From contig QLUR01000020.1 of assembly GCA_018725565.1 (NCBI GenBank), forward strand, positions 1-50,991: 50,991 nucleotides of DNA, written 5' to 3'. The position numbers and the translations under genes were made by a program. The first letter of the stretch is position 1. Each line of letters begins with the position of its first letter. Below the pieces are notes generated by a model. That model searched no databases. It was not told the DNA's origin and was given only the letters and a program-made list of their open reading frames with translations. This document shows, in pieces, positions 18,206 to 26,087 of this stretch. The stretch comes from Bacillota bacterium (lineage in GTDB: Bacteria > Bacillota > Dethiobacteria > Dethiobacterales > Dethiobacteraceae).

Positions 18206-18294
18206 GGAGAGATGGCTGAGCTGGTCGAAGGCGCTCGACTCGAAATCGAGTGTGCTGCAAGGCACCGTGGGTTCGAATCCCACTCTCTCCGCCA
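18206..18294 (+). tRNA. tRNA-Ser (anticodon CGA)
   Basis: The acceptor stem is GGAGAGA/TCTCTCC, anticodon stem CTCGA/TCGAG with loop CTCGAAA, T-arm GTGGG-TTCGAATC-CCAC, a class II variable arm, discriminator G and encoded CCA. It begins one base after the tadA stop and shares its acceptor and D-arm with the tRNA-Ser(GGA) on the opposite strand 2.3 kb away. Confidence 0.97.
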
Positions 18295-18306
18295 ATAAAA
18301 TCAAAA

Positions 18307-18334
18307 CTTCCGCGGTTTTTGAAAACCCCGGAAG
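18307..18334 (-). terminator. terminator-like hairpin downstream of hydF
   Basis: CTTCCG-C-GGTTTT and AAAACC-C-CGGAAG form a near-perfect stem. On the minus strand it is followed by TTTTGATTTTA, so it fits hydF transcription best, although it is 120 bases past the hydF stop. Confidence 0.55.
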
Positions 18335-18456
18335 TAGGCATAACTGAGCTTAAAATAACACAAATAAGAATTGTCATTTGTTTTTACCACTCCCAGCTAG
18401 CCTGGCGATAAATACTTCTGAGAGTATGACCGTAAATTGATTTTTATGGACAACTT

Positions 18457-19686
18457 TCATTTTGCCTCAGTCAGCATCCGCCGGATGGCGGGGAAGGGAG
18501 AAAGAGCCCTGGGCAGGATACCCATCAGGTGGGCGATGGCTACTCCGTAGTTTACGATAGGAATCCCGGCCTCTCTGGCGCGGGCAATCCGGGCCAGCAT
18601 TTCGCGCCGGTTAATCATGCAGGCGCCGCAGTGAATGATGATTTTGTATTCTTCAAGCTTATCCGGAAAGCCAAAGCCGCTGCTCCAGTCAAAGTTTAGC
18701 TCGCCCCCCGCAGACTGGCGGAGCCAGCGCGGGATTTTGACCCGTCCGATGTCGTCTTCCACCCGGTGGTGTGTGCATGCTTCCGCCATCAGCACTCTGT
18801 CCCCCGGCCGCAGCTTGTCAATGGCTGCTGCGCCGGCCGCCAGCGTTTCCAGATCGCCCTTGTACCGTGCGAACAGAATCGAAAAGGAAGTCAGGGGTAC
18901 ATCCGGCGGCGTATCGGCCTCCGCTTTCAGAAAAACCTGTGAATCGGTAATCACCAGCCGGGGTTTTTCGGATAAGTTGCTGAGGGCTTGCCTTAATTCC
19001 TCTTCTCTGGCAACCACCGAAATCGCGCCGTGATCCAGGATATCGCGGATGGTCTGAACTTGCGGCAGGATCAGACGCCCTTTGGGGGCGGCCTTATCGA
19101 TGGGGACCACCAGGACAACGATATCACCTGGTTGCAGCAGGTCGCCCACGATTGGCTGCTCGTCCCAGCCGGCAGGTGCGGAACGAATGATGGCTATTTT
19201 TAAATCTGTAATTCCATATCCGGTGACGGCACTGACCTCTACAGGCTTGGACCTCAACAGCTCCGTAAAGGCAATTACTGTGTCTGCGCCGTCGTGATGC
19301 AGGTCTGTTTTATTCAGCACCCCCACCACAGGCAGGTTTTTTTCCCTGCAAAGCCGGAGCAGTTCTTCTTCGAAACGGCTCACGGCAGCACCCGCTTCCA
19401 CGACTAGCAGGGCTAAATCTGTTTTGTTCAATACGTCGCGGGACCGCTTAACCCGCAACTCTCCCAGTTCCCCTTCATCGTCAATCCCCGCGGTATCAAT
19501 CAGGACTACCGGACCAATGGGCAAAATCTCCATTGCTTTGTAAACAGGATCGGTTGTGGTGCCGGCAACGGAGGAAACAATGGCAATCTCCTGATTGGTC
19601 AGCGCATTGATTAAGCTGGATTTGCCGGCGTTTCTGCGCCCAAAAATGGCGATATGCAAGCGGTTGCCCCTCGGTGTGCCCTGCAT
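18457..19686 (-). CDS. hydF: [FeFe]-hydrogenase maturation GTPase HydF
   Basis: Scaffold GTPase on which the 2Fe subcluster of [FeFe]-hydrogenase is assembled before transfer to HydA, 409 aa. The Era-like GTPase domain has GRRNAGKSSL, VAGTTTDP, DTAGIDD and NKTDL. The dimerisation domain follows, then the [4Fe-4S] domain with ligands in EACTHHR and HCGACM. ATG at 19686 gives the family start TPRGNRLHIAIFG; an in-frame TTG four codons earlier sits too close to GGAG. hydE, hydG and hydrogenase structural genes are not in the window. Its 5' flank abuts a truncated PIN-domain toxin. Confidence 0.96.
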   Translation of the reverse strand: MQGTPRGNRLHIAIFGRRNAGKSSLINALTNQEIAIVSSVAGTTTDPVYKAMEILPIGPVVLIDTAGIDDEGELGELRVKRSRDVLNKTDLALLVVEAGAAVSRFEEELLRLCREKNLPVVGVLNKTDLHHDGADTVIAFTELLRSKPVEVSAVTGYGITDLKIAIIRSAPAGWDEQPIVGDLLQPGDIVVLVVPIDKAAPKGRLILPQVQTIRDILDHGAISVVAREEELRQALSNLSEKPRLVITDSQVFLKAEADTPPDVPLTSFSILFARYKGDLETLAAGAAAIDKLRPGDRVLMAEACTHHRVEDDIGRVKIPRWLRQSAGGELNFDWSSGFGFPDKLEEYKIIIHCGACMINRREMLARIARAREAGIPIVNYGVAIAHLMGILPRALSPFPAIRRMLTEAK

Positions 19687-19705
19687 GTTCCGTCTCAACT
19701 CCAGT

Positions 19706-19813
19706 GTCCACTACCGACAGATAGCGGACGTCTTTCTCAGCATAGTAGATAACAGGCGCCGTATCCAGGAACAGGCGTGTTACTGTCTGAAGATGTTTAT
19801 CGATTCTCGTCAC
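19706..19813 (-). pseudogene. truncated PIN-domain toxin (VapC-like) remnant
   Basis: From a GTG at 19813 that overlaps the antitoxin stop, the frame reads RLFLDTAPVIYYAEKDVRYLSVVD, the first strand and helix of a PIN-domain ribonuclease with its catalytic aspartate. Homology stops at about 19706. The frame then runs into the ribosome-binding region and out-of-frame start of hydF, so the remaining three-quarters of the toxin, with its other acidic residues, is missing. It is inferred to be non-functional. The break point lies about 20 bases from the hydF start. Confidence 0.7.
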
Positions 19814-20096
19814 TCGACCTGAGTGAACCTGCGCGGAATTTTTCTGCCTCGTTTCTGGTGCGGGTAATATAAGACTGAGCATCTTCGCCGAGAACCTGCG
19901 GTTGTACCGCCCCGCAGATTTCCCGCCACTTTCTTCTTTCTCCCCGGTTTTGGTCTTTAAGCGGTGAAATAATCAGGTTATAGCCGTCTGTGGCAATTCG
20001 AAGTTTGGTATCAGCAGTAATGTTTAACAGGTCCAAAATGGGTTTGCCTATGATCAGTGCTGCACTGTTCCCATGCTTAACCAGTGACTTAATCAT
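19797..20096 (-). CDS. AbrB/MazE-type antitoxin
   Basis: Antitoxin-like DNA-binding protein, 99 aa. The N-terminal half is an AbrB/SpoVT-type swapped hairpin (KSLVKHGNSAALIIGKPILDLLNI, then LRIATDGYNLIISPL). The C-terminal half is charged and would normally wrap its toxin. ATG at 20096 is chosen; a GTG three codons earlier is possible. A well-formed promoter precedes it, and its stop overlaps the start of the PIN-toxin remnant, the usual coupled antitoxin-toxin layout. With the toxin broken it is an orphan, perhaps only an autorepressor. Confidence 0.78.
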   Translation of the reverse strand: MIKSLVKHGNSAALIIGKPILDLLNITADTKLRIATDGYNLIISPLKDQNRGERRKWREICGAVQPQVLGEDAQSYITRTRNEAEKFRAGSLRSSDENR

Positions 20097-20133
20097 TTTT
20101 TTCACTCTTTTTTCGGAAACACATTGTGCTTAT

Positions 20134-20161
20134 ATTATATATCCAACGATTTTTCAGTCAA
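20134..20161 (-). promoter_or_regulatory. sigma-A-type promoter of the antitoxin/toxin remnant
   Basis: On the minus strand TTGACT (20161-20156) and a perfect TATAAT (20139-20134) are 16 bases apart. The -35 box overlaps the stop codon of the glutamate synthase GXGXG gene. Confidence 0.68.
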
Positions 20162-20946
20162 GACAAACCGGCGTGCACCGGGTACGCGGAGCAATAGAAT
20201 TTATGAAAGGGCCGGCTGCCAGCCGGGATAATTTTAACCATTTCCCGCGTCAGGAGCGGGGTTGGGTCAAAACCGAAATAATGGCAGTATTCTTCCACCA
20301 GGCTTCTGACACGTTCTGTATCTGCTTTATCCGGCGGAAGCAGCCTGGCCCCTATTCCGGGCAGAAAGCCTGGGACATCATAATTGAAAATATAAATCTC
20401 CCCGGCATGTATCCCTGTTGCCAGAGTCTTATCAGCCTGACCGCAAACGCTCTCCTGTTCGTTGTACCTGTTCAGGATAACCATGGTTCCGCCGGCCATG
20501 TATTCCCCGAGAAAGTCGCCCGCCGTGCCGCCGACCACCACGCCCGGCTTCAGCTCACGGTATTCTTTCATATGGATGCCGACTCGATACCCCACGCTGT
20601 CACGGATAAAGAGCCTGCCGCCGCGCATCCCGTAAGCCAGGGCGTCCCCGCCCATGCCATGCACAGCCACAGTGCCGCTGTCCATGGTATTAGCAATGGC
20701 ATTTTGGCCGTGCCCATGCACTATAATTGTCGGTCCGCCCATGCAAAAGGCCAGGTCCTCACCGGGAACGCCTTCCACCTCCAACAACAGGTCACCGGCT
20801 GTCAGTCCGGCCCCCAGATAGCGCTGGCCGCGCACATGCCGCAGAACAATATGCCGCTCACCCTGCGCCAGACAAGCGCGGACCATATCATTTAACTGGC
20901 GGTAATCTACGCCTTTGGCGTCTAGGACTGTACTCAAGCGCTCCAC
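20158..20946 (-). CDS. glutamate synthase GXGXG-domain subunit
   Basis: Stand-alone equivalent of the C-terminal beta-helix (GXGXG) domain of glutamate synthase, 262 aa. Repeats such as GAGLTAGDLLLEVEGVPGEDLAF, GTVAVHGMGGDALAYGMRGGRLFI and GVVVGGTAGDFLGEYMAGG show the fold. In the large bacterial enzyme this domain is fused behind the amidotransferase and FMN domains; here the three are separate genes, as in archaea and many anaerobic Firmicutes. It starts directly after the FMN-subunit stop. Confidence 0.9.
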   Translation of the reverse strand: MERLSTVLDAKGVDYRQLNDMVRACLAQGERHIVLRHVRGQRYLGAGLTAGDLLLEVEGVPGEDLAFCMGGPTIIVHGHGQNAIANTMDSGTVAVHGMGGDALAYGMRGGRLFIRDSVGYRVGIHMKEYRELKPGVVVGGTAGDFLGEYMAGGTMVILNRYNEQESVCGQADKTLATGIHAGEIYIFNYDVPGFLPGIGARLLPPDKADTERVRSLVEEYCHYFGFDPTPLLTREMVKIIPAGSRPFHKFYCSAYPVHAGLS

Positions 20947-22455
20947 CTACTCTCCGGCGTGCCTGACACCCAGAATTTCCAGTTCCTTGGACGATAAGCC
21001 CACTCCGCGCAGGAGCAGGCGGTTCCCCCGGAAGGCCCCGATATCGTAAATTCCGTTTAGCCCCATAATTTCTTTCATTTCATGGCGCCACCCCTCTACC
21101 AGGTTGCTTAAGCGTTCCACCGCCCAGTCCACCTCCAGGCGTTTACTGATAACCGGATCATTTGTGGTTAATCCCCAGGGACATTTCCCGGTCTGGCAAC
21201 GCTGGCAGCCGTGGCAGCCGCAACTGACGAGAAGAGCCGTACCGACAGCCACCGCATCGGCGCCCAGCGCAACCGCTTTCATCACATCAGCGCTGTTGGA
21301 GATGCCGCCCCCCGCCACCAGGGAGGCTTTATGCCGGATCCCTTCCTCACGCAGCCGCTGGTCCACAGCAGCCAGTGCCAATTCCAGCGGGATCCCCACG
21401 TTGTCACGGACTATGGCCGGAGCAGCTCCCGTGCCGGCGCGGTAACCGTCCAGGTACACCATGTCGGCGCCGGCATGGACGATCCCGGTGGCTATCGCCG
21501 CGACATTGTGCACAGCGGCAATTTTTACGCAGACCGGCTTGTAGCCGCTGGCCTCCTTAACGGCATAAATCAGGAGCCGCAAATCTTCTATGGAGTAAAT
21601 GTCATGCTGCGGCGCCGGCGAGATGGCATCGCTCCCCAGCGGGATCATCCGTGTCCTGGAGATCCCCTCCAGCACCTTCTCCCCGGGCAAGTGGCCGCCG
21701 ATTCCGGGTTTGGCGCCTTGGCCGATTTTAATCTGATAGGCCCGTGCTTTTGTAAGATAAGCCGGATTGATTCCGAAGCGCCCGGAGGCTACCTGCAGGA
21801 CAGCCCAGTCGCTATACTCGCTTAGCTCTTCATGGAAACCGCCTTCACCTGAATACCAGAGGATTCCCTTTTCCCTGGCCGTGATTGCCAGGGCTTTTTG
21901 CAGCCGCAAATTGATGCTGCCGTAAGACATAGGGGCAAAGACGAGCGGAAGATTAAGCTTAAGCAGCTGGCTTATCTTAAGCCCTTTGGCTTCTTTTAAG
22001 CTCTCCGGCTTTCTCCCCAGATACGTCGTGGTTTCCATCGGCTCTCTTTGCGGGTCGATAGCGGGGTTCGTTACCTGGCAGGCGTTAAACAGCAGTCTGT
22101 CCCAATAAGTAGGAATATTGGCGCCGGCGCCAAACCCGGTAAGCGGCACAGCGCCGGTAGCGGCCTGCAGGTGCACACGCGTGACAGCAGCCTGGTTCCA
22201 GACAGCATGGGGACGCAGCACGAGCGGCCGCTCCTCGATACAGATGGCGCCGCGCGGGCAGAGCACCTCGCAGCGGTGACAGGCGCCGCAGGCCTTGCCG
22301 GAGGCGTGCGGTATTTTTTTTTCCTGGCGGGACTCCAGACGAATTTCGTTAAAGGTACACTGGCGGGCACAGGCGCCGCAGCCGGTGCACAAAGACCTGT
22401 CAAATGCCGGCCGGTATAATGAGCGCCAGCCCGGTTGCTCCGGTCGGAGGTTCAT
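20947..22455 (-). CDS. glutamate synthase FMN/iron-sulfur subunit
   Basis: Synthase subunit that reductively aminates 2-oxoglutarate using ammonia from the amidotransferase, 502 aa. Residues 20-80 hold two ferredoxin-type clusters (CTGCGACARQC and CGACHRCEVLCPRG). The FMN barrel follows with SYGSINLRLQKALAI, GQGAKPGIGGHLPG and GADMVYLDGYRAGTGAAP. A cysteine-rich segment CGCHGCQRCQTGKCPWG near residue 425 occupies the [3Fe-4S] position of GltB. Ferredoxin is the likely donor, since no NADPH small subunit is nearby. It overlaps the amidotransferase gene by four bases. Confidence 0.93.
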   Translation of the reverse strand: MNLRPEQPGWRSLYRPAFDRSLCTGCGACARQCTFNEIRLESRQEKKIPHASGKACGACHRCEVLCPRGAICIEERPLVLRPHAVWNQAAVTRVHLQAATGAVPLTGFGAGANIPTYWDRLLFNACQVTNPAIDPQREPMETTTYLGRKPESLKEAKGLKISQLLKLNLPLVFAPMSYGSINLRLQKALAITAREKGILWYSGEGGFHEELSEYSDWAVLQVASGRFGINPAYLTKARAYQIKIGQGAKPGIGGHLPGEKVLEGISRTRMIPLGSDAISPAPQHDIYSIEDLRLLIYAVKEASGYKPVCVKIAAVHNVAAIATGIVHAGADMVYLDGYRAGTGAAPAIVRDNVGIPLELALAAVDQRLREEGIRHKASLVAGGGISNSADVMKAVALGADAVAVGTALLVSCGCHGCQRCQTGKCPWGLTTNDPVISKRLEVDWAVERLSNLVEGWRHEMKEIMGLNGIYDIGAFRGNRLLLRGVGLSSKELEILGVRHAGE

Positions 22456-23534
22456 GCCGTCACCCCTTCCCCTGACGCTGCAGGCTCGTGATACAGCGCA
22501 ACGACCGGTTCGCCGGCACGGGGAGTGACAATCTGCTGTAAATCTTCCCGCATTTCGTACAACGCTGACAACTCACTGGCAAAATAAGTATAGTCATCTT
22601 GTGAAGCCATTGTCATCGGCCGCAGCTTGGTATTGTCCGTCAGGCTGAACATGCCTCCTGAAAACGCCGCCAGTACAGCGAATGGGCCGTTTAGCATGGC
22701 CGGCTCATAAATAATTCTTAGCAGTCGCAGCTGTTCCTGCCGTTCAGAATCTTCCAACCGCTCCACCGTTGCCCAGTAGGGCGGGGCTAAAGCGGCAGCT
22801 GCCTCCAGGATGCCAAGGCCGTGCCGACGGACAAGCAGGTCGAACAGGTAAGCAATTACTTCGCTGTCGGTCTGCAGATGGCAGAAGTAGCCCTGCGCTT
22901 CAAGATAGCGACGGTTGATTCCGTACGACGAGATCTCGCCGTTATGCACAATAGACCAATCTAAAGCGTTAAACGGGTGCGCGCCGCCCCACCAGCCCGG
23001 CGTATTGGTGGGAAAGCGGTTGTGGGCAAGCCAAGAGTACCCTTCATAGTGGTCCAGCATAAAAAAATCATAGATATCCCGGGGTGTGCCAACGCCTTTA
23101 AATACTCCCATGTCTTTCCCGCTGGAAAAAGCATTGGCGCCAGACACTTCTTTGTTCATCAGCATCATCTTCTCCAGCACATACCCGTCCTCGTTCTGGC
23201 CGCCGGAACAAAGGGCCGGCGACTCCGGAGTCTCTACAAAAAAACGCTGAAAGTACGGGTGGTCCCTTATTGCTTTTTCCCAGACAGGAATCGGCTCCTG
23301 TTTTTGCACCTTAAACCAGCGCCTGATAAACACCGCGGCCTGGTTAATCGCCTCTTCTGACGAAGCCATAATGTGAATGGCATACAAGTTCTCATACCCG
23401 GGATAAATACCGTATACCCCATATCCCGCTCCCAGTCCGTTGCCCCGTTCATTCTGCAAGACGATGGCTTTTTTTATCCGGCTGCCGTTTTCTCTAATCC
23501 TGTTAAGGCTGATTAAACCTGCTATCCCGCACAT
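22452..23534 (-). CDS. glutamate synthase glutamine-amidotransferase subunit
   Basis: Class II (Ntn) glutamine amidotransferase, 360 aa, first gene of the three-gene glutamate synthase. The nucleophile is Cys2, exposed after Met removal (MCGIAGLI). Later hallmarks are WLAHNRFPTNTPGWWGGAHPF, the NGEISSYG loop and QTDSEVIAYL. The start is ATG after AAAGGAG, which is partly held in an AGCTC/GAGCT inverted repeat (about 23541-23560). Upstream lie a sigma-A-type promoter and a perfect palindrome suited to an operator. Confidence 0.93.
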   Translation of the reverse strand: MCGIAGLISLNRIRENGSRIKKAIVLQNERGNGLGAGYGVYGIYPGYENLYAIHIMASSEEAINQAAVFIRRWFKVQKQEPIPVWEKAIRDHPYFQRFFVETPESPALCSGGQNEDGYVLEKMMLMNKEVSGANAFSSGKDMGVFKGVGTPRDIYDFFMLDHYEGYSWLAHNRFPTNTPGWWGGAHPFNALDWSIVHNGEISSYGINRRYLEAQGYFCHLQTDSEVIAYLFDLLVRRHGLGILEAAAALAPPYWATVERLEDSERQEQLRLLRIIYEPAMLNGPFAVLAAFSGGMFSLTDNTKLRPMTMASQDDYTYFASELSALYEMREDLQQIVTPRAGEPVVALYHEPAASGEGVTA

Positions 23535-23572
23535 ACGAGCAGCTCCTTTGCATTAGAGCTTTTTGCCTTTGT

Positions 23573-23589
23573 ATTTCATATTATGAAAT
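23573..23589. promoter_or_regulatory. perfect palindrome downstream of the glutamate synthase promoter
   Basis: ATTTCAT, ATT and ATGAAAT form a 7-bp perfect dyad about 20 bases downstream of the predicted -10 box, where a bound repressor would block initiation. The regulator is unknown. Confidence 0.5.
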
Positions 23590-23607
23590 TATATTTTATT
23601 ATATGAT

Positions 23608-23636
23608 ATAATAGCACTGTTTTTAAGATAATACAA
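23608..23636 (-). promoter_or_regulatory. promoter of the glutamate synthase operon
   Basis: Minus-strand TTGTAT (23636-23631) and TATTAT (23613-23608) are 17 bases apart, about 75 bases before the amidotransferase start. Confidence 0.55.
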
Positions 23637-23672
23637 GACATATTTCCTGCTTTCCCGGTAAATTCATACGAA

Positions 23673-23719
23673 AAAAAGCCCTTCTTAAAAGGACTTTATT
23701 GTCGTGGCAGCAGTTTTAA
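23673..23719 (-). repeat. terminator-bearing direct repeat, copy 1
   Basis: This is a 47-base copy of the element at 26160-26205, differing by one loop A and one G/A change. On the minus strand AAGTCCTT and AAGGGCTT form an 8-bp stem followed by seven or more Ts, an intrinsic terminator 130 bases past the RCC1-protein stop. A 33-codon minus-strand frame (23696-23797, MGHDGDFRKIG start, ending LKLLPRQ) ends inside it; whether that frame is translated is unknown. Confidence 0.8.
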
Positions 23720-23851
23720 TAAGCTTGCTCCAATACCTACAGCCGGCAGAACATTTACTGTTATGCCAATCTTGCGGAAATCACCATCATGCCCCATGTA
23801 GTAGTGGTGAACACACAATCTTTGTTACAGCGGGCCAAGGCTGATTCAATT

Positions 23852-25570
23852 TTACTGGCGGACGAAGATCGCTCCAACGTCCGTCCGAATGACCGCAGCG
23901 CCCAGGGCTTCCGACATAAAACGCAGCGGAACCACCGTCCGGCCACGCACTGCCCTAGCCGGTACGTCCAGAGCGACCGTCCTGGGAACGGCGCCCTCCT
24001 GAGAGATATGCGCTGCTTTCTCACCAAGGCGTAATTGTATCGTGACCGTTCCTTTGGTAATGGTAACTTCTTTTTTGGCCGAATCAAAACGGACCACGGC
24101 GCCTAACTGTTCACCCAGGAAACGCAGCGGGACCAGTGTGCGGCCCTTCTCTATAAAAGGTACTGAAGACTCACCACCAAGGATTGCGGGAACATCGTTT
24201 GTTCGCCCCCTGGGGTAGAGCCTAACCATTTTGGGGGCGCCTGGCCTGGACTCCGCGCCGTTGTCCGGCGCCAGCGAAACTGCTGTCGGCGCATTTCTGA
24301 AGGGAAAATATCTGGCGCCGTCGCCATCGGGAAGGGTTCCATCGCCAAGTTGTCCGTGATAGTTCGATCCCCAGGTCCAGAGCGTGCCGTCCGCCTTCAA
24401 TGCCGCAGTGTGGTGAGTTCCAACAGATACAACCGCCCAGTCGCGGTCTGTGCCGACTTGCGCCGGCAGCCCTCTTCCGGTGGTATTGGGACGTCCCGGA
24501 ACCGGATCAATCCCAATGCCAAGCTGTCCCGAGCCGTTATCTCCCCAGGTCCAGAGCGTACCGTCCTTCTTTAGCGCCGCGGCATGGTCTTTCCCCAAAG
24601 AAACAGACGCCCAATCGGTGTCTCTGCTTAGCCGCAGCGGCCGCACTTGTATTCCGCATACTCCTGGCGCCGCGATTCCGTGCATACCCCAAGCCCAAAG
24701 CGTGCCGTCCGTCTTAATCGCCACCGTCCGCCACGACCCAGCGAAAACAGCTGCCCAGTCGCGGTCTTTGCCCACCTGCACCGGCATATGTTCGTCCGCA
24801 TAGGTCGGCGGAATACGCGTACCTGAAGCAAAGGCTCTTGGATCGCCGCCGGTGCCGATGCCGAGCTGTCCGGACATGTTCCAGCCCCAGGTCCAGAGCG
24901 TGCCGTCCCTCTTTAGCGCCGCGGTGTGAGCGGTCCCAGCGGAAACAGACACCCAGTCGCGGTCTTTGCCCACCTGCACCGGCGCGTTTCTTGGCGCCGT
25001 AGTTCCGGCGCCAAGTTGTCCGTGCCCGTTAGCCCCCCAGGTCCAGAGCGTGCCATCCCTCTTTAGCGCCGCTATGTGGGCGCCTCCAACAGAAACATCC
25101 GCCCAGTCGCGGTCTTTGCCGACTTGCGCAGGTACCATGGGGGCAATGGGGCCGCGAGGGTGCATCTCCAGACCCCGCGGGGTCCAGCCGCGAAGGTGCA
25201 TCTCCAGGCCCCCCGGGCCCCAGTGCGCGGGCCAGCTCCAGGTCCAGAGCGTGCCGTCCTTCTTTAGCGCCGCGATTACCGCCGAGCCCTGATTACCTCC
25301 GGCAGAAACTGTTGACCAGTTGGTATCACTGCCGACTTGCCCCGGCCTGAACGTATTAATTCCAAATTGTGCCGCGCGCTGGTCATATCCCCAGGTCCAG
25401 AGCGTGCCGTCCGCCCTTACCGCCGCAGTGAAGGCACCGCCGCTGCTTACTTGCGGTTTTGCAGACCGGGCACGTTCGGCCTGCATCCCGGCAGCAGCAG
25501 TCCCGCTCCCGGCACAGGCCCACAGTATCAGACAGATGACGGCTAAAAACGAAAGGCCTGCTTTCCTCAT
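23852..25570 (-). CDS. secreted seven-repeat RCC1 protein with copper-amine-oxidase-like stalk domain
   Basis: Predicted exported protein, 572 aa. A signal peptide lies at about residues 1-27 (LSFLAVICLILWAC); the cysteine could be a lipobox, though W at -2 is unusual. Seven RCC1-type repeats follow, each with a [RKAT]DGTLWTWG-like strand and most with QVGKDRDW, enough for a closed seven-bladed propeller. The C-terminal 120 residues are the copper amine oxidase N-terminal-like (stalk) domain with two copies of GRT.VPLRF. Repeat two contains an extra 12-residue tandem duplication (25152-25223). The start is ATG at 25570, twelve bases after AAGGAG. Role unknown; surface binding or scaffolding is a guess. 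It probably follows the hypothetical gene in one operon. Confidence 0.88.
   Translation of the reverse strand: MRKAGLSFLAVICLILWACAGSGTAAAGMQAERARSAKPQVSSGGAFTAAVRADGTLWTWGYDQRAAQFGINTFRPGQVGSDTNWSTVSAGGNQGSAVIAALKKDGTLWTWSWPAHWGPGGLEMHLRGWTPRGLEMHPRGPIAPMVPAQVGKDRDWADVSVGGAHIAALKRDGTLWTWGANGHGQLGAGTTAPRNAPVQVGKDRDWVSVSAGTAHTAALKRDGTLWTWGWNMSGQLGIGTGGDPRAFASGTRIPPTYADEHMPVQVGKDRDWAAVFAGSWRTVAIKTDGTLWAWGMHGIAAPGVCGIQVRPLRLSRDTDWASVSLGKDHAAALKKDGTLWTWGDNGSGQLGIGIDPVPGRPNTTGRGLPAQVGTDRDWAVVSVGTHHTAALKADGTLWTWGSNYHGQLGDGTLPDGDGARYFPFRNAPTAVSLAPDNGAESRPGAPKMVRLYPRGRTNDVPAILGGESSVPFIEKGRTLVPLRFLGEQLGAVVRFDSAKKEVTITKGTVTIQLRLGEKAAHISQEGAVPRTVALDVPARAVRGRTVVPLRFMSEALGAAVIRTDVGAIFVRQ
25152..25223. repeat. 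36-bp tandem duplication inside the RCC1 gene
   Basis: Two 36-base units (25152-25187 and 25188-25223) differ at a handful of positions and share the core TGCATCTCCAG. They encode a duplicated GLEMH.RG unit and add a Gly/Pro-rich insert between propeller blades. Confidence 0.85.
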
Positions 25571-25599
25571 CTGACTTGCCAACTCCTTATCTTACCGGG

Positions 25600-26040
25600 C
25601 TACACCGTACGGCAGAGAATTGCCAGCGGAAGGTTAGTAGATCCGGCATGAGCAATTTCCAAGGCAACACTTACCGTCGAATTGGCGGGAACCGTCCTGC
25701 TTGCCACCTGTACGCCTTCTGTGTGGGGTTGCAGGACTGGCACCCCGTTTGTTACTCCCGCAACCTTCACCGCTCCGCGCAAAACGTTGCTGTTTAGGGT
25801 AAACTCTCGTACCAAAGCCACTCTGTTTGGCAAAATTGAGACATCACCTGGGGTCGCAGCATCCAAGGTATTACCTGCCAATGCTTTGGCGCAACAAATT
25901 CCCAGTAAAGCAAACGATGCGAATTCTCCGGGCGAGGCTCCAGTTTGGATACGTAAATTTTGTACTTGGTAAGTATCCGCTGTAGAACCGTTACCGATAG
26001 TAACCCCAACTTTGATGGTGGTACTGAGCAACCGCTCCAC
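25600..26040 (-). CDS. hypothetical protein
   Basis: Not recognised. The frame encodes 146 residues from GTG at 26040, rich in Val, Thr, Ala and Asn with alternating hydrophobic residues (VALVREFTLNSNVLRGAVKVAG, RTVPANSTVSVALEIAHAG), suggesting a beta-sandwich. No signal peptide or transmembrane helix is seen. The predicted promoter places the transcript start only about 12 bases before the GTG, so the mRNA would be nearly leaderless. The purine-rich GGGGAGGGG before an out-of-frame ATG is promoter spacer, not a used ribosome binding site. It is 30 bases upstream of the RCC1 gene and probably co-expressed. Confidence 0.6.
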   Translation of the reverse strand: MERLLSTTIKVGVTIGNGSTADTYQVQNLRIQTGASPGEFASFALLGICCAKALAGNTLDAATPGDVSILPNRVALVREFTLNSNVLRGAVKVAGVTNGVPVLQPHTEGVQVASRTVPANSTVSVALEIAHAGSTNLPLAILCRTV

Positions 26041-26058
26041 ACATTGGTTTCTGTAAAA

Positions 26059-26087
26059 ATTCTATCATAAGCCCCTCCCCGCGTCAA
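26059..26087 (-). promoter_or_regulatory. sigma-A-type promoter of the hypothetical/RCC1 pair
   Basis: Minus-strand TTGACG (26087-26082) and TAGAAT (26064-26059) are 17 bases apart, immediately upstream of the hypothetical gene. Confidence 0.65.

Noticed and set aside
19990-20895. 301-codon plus-strand frame
   Set aside because: Antisense to the GXGXG glutamate synthase gene; low-complexity His-rich translation typical of a shadow frame.
24300-25500. Regularly spaced DNA repeats resembling an array
   Set aside because: They are codons of RCC1 repeats in one long reading frame with divergent spacers; not CRISPR.
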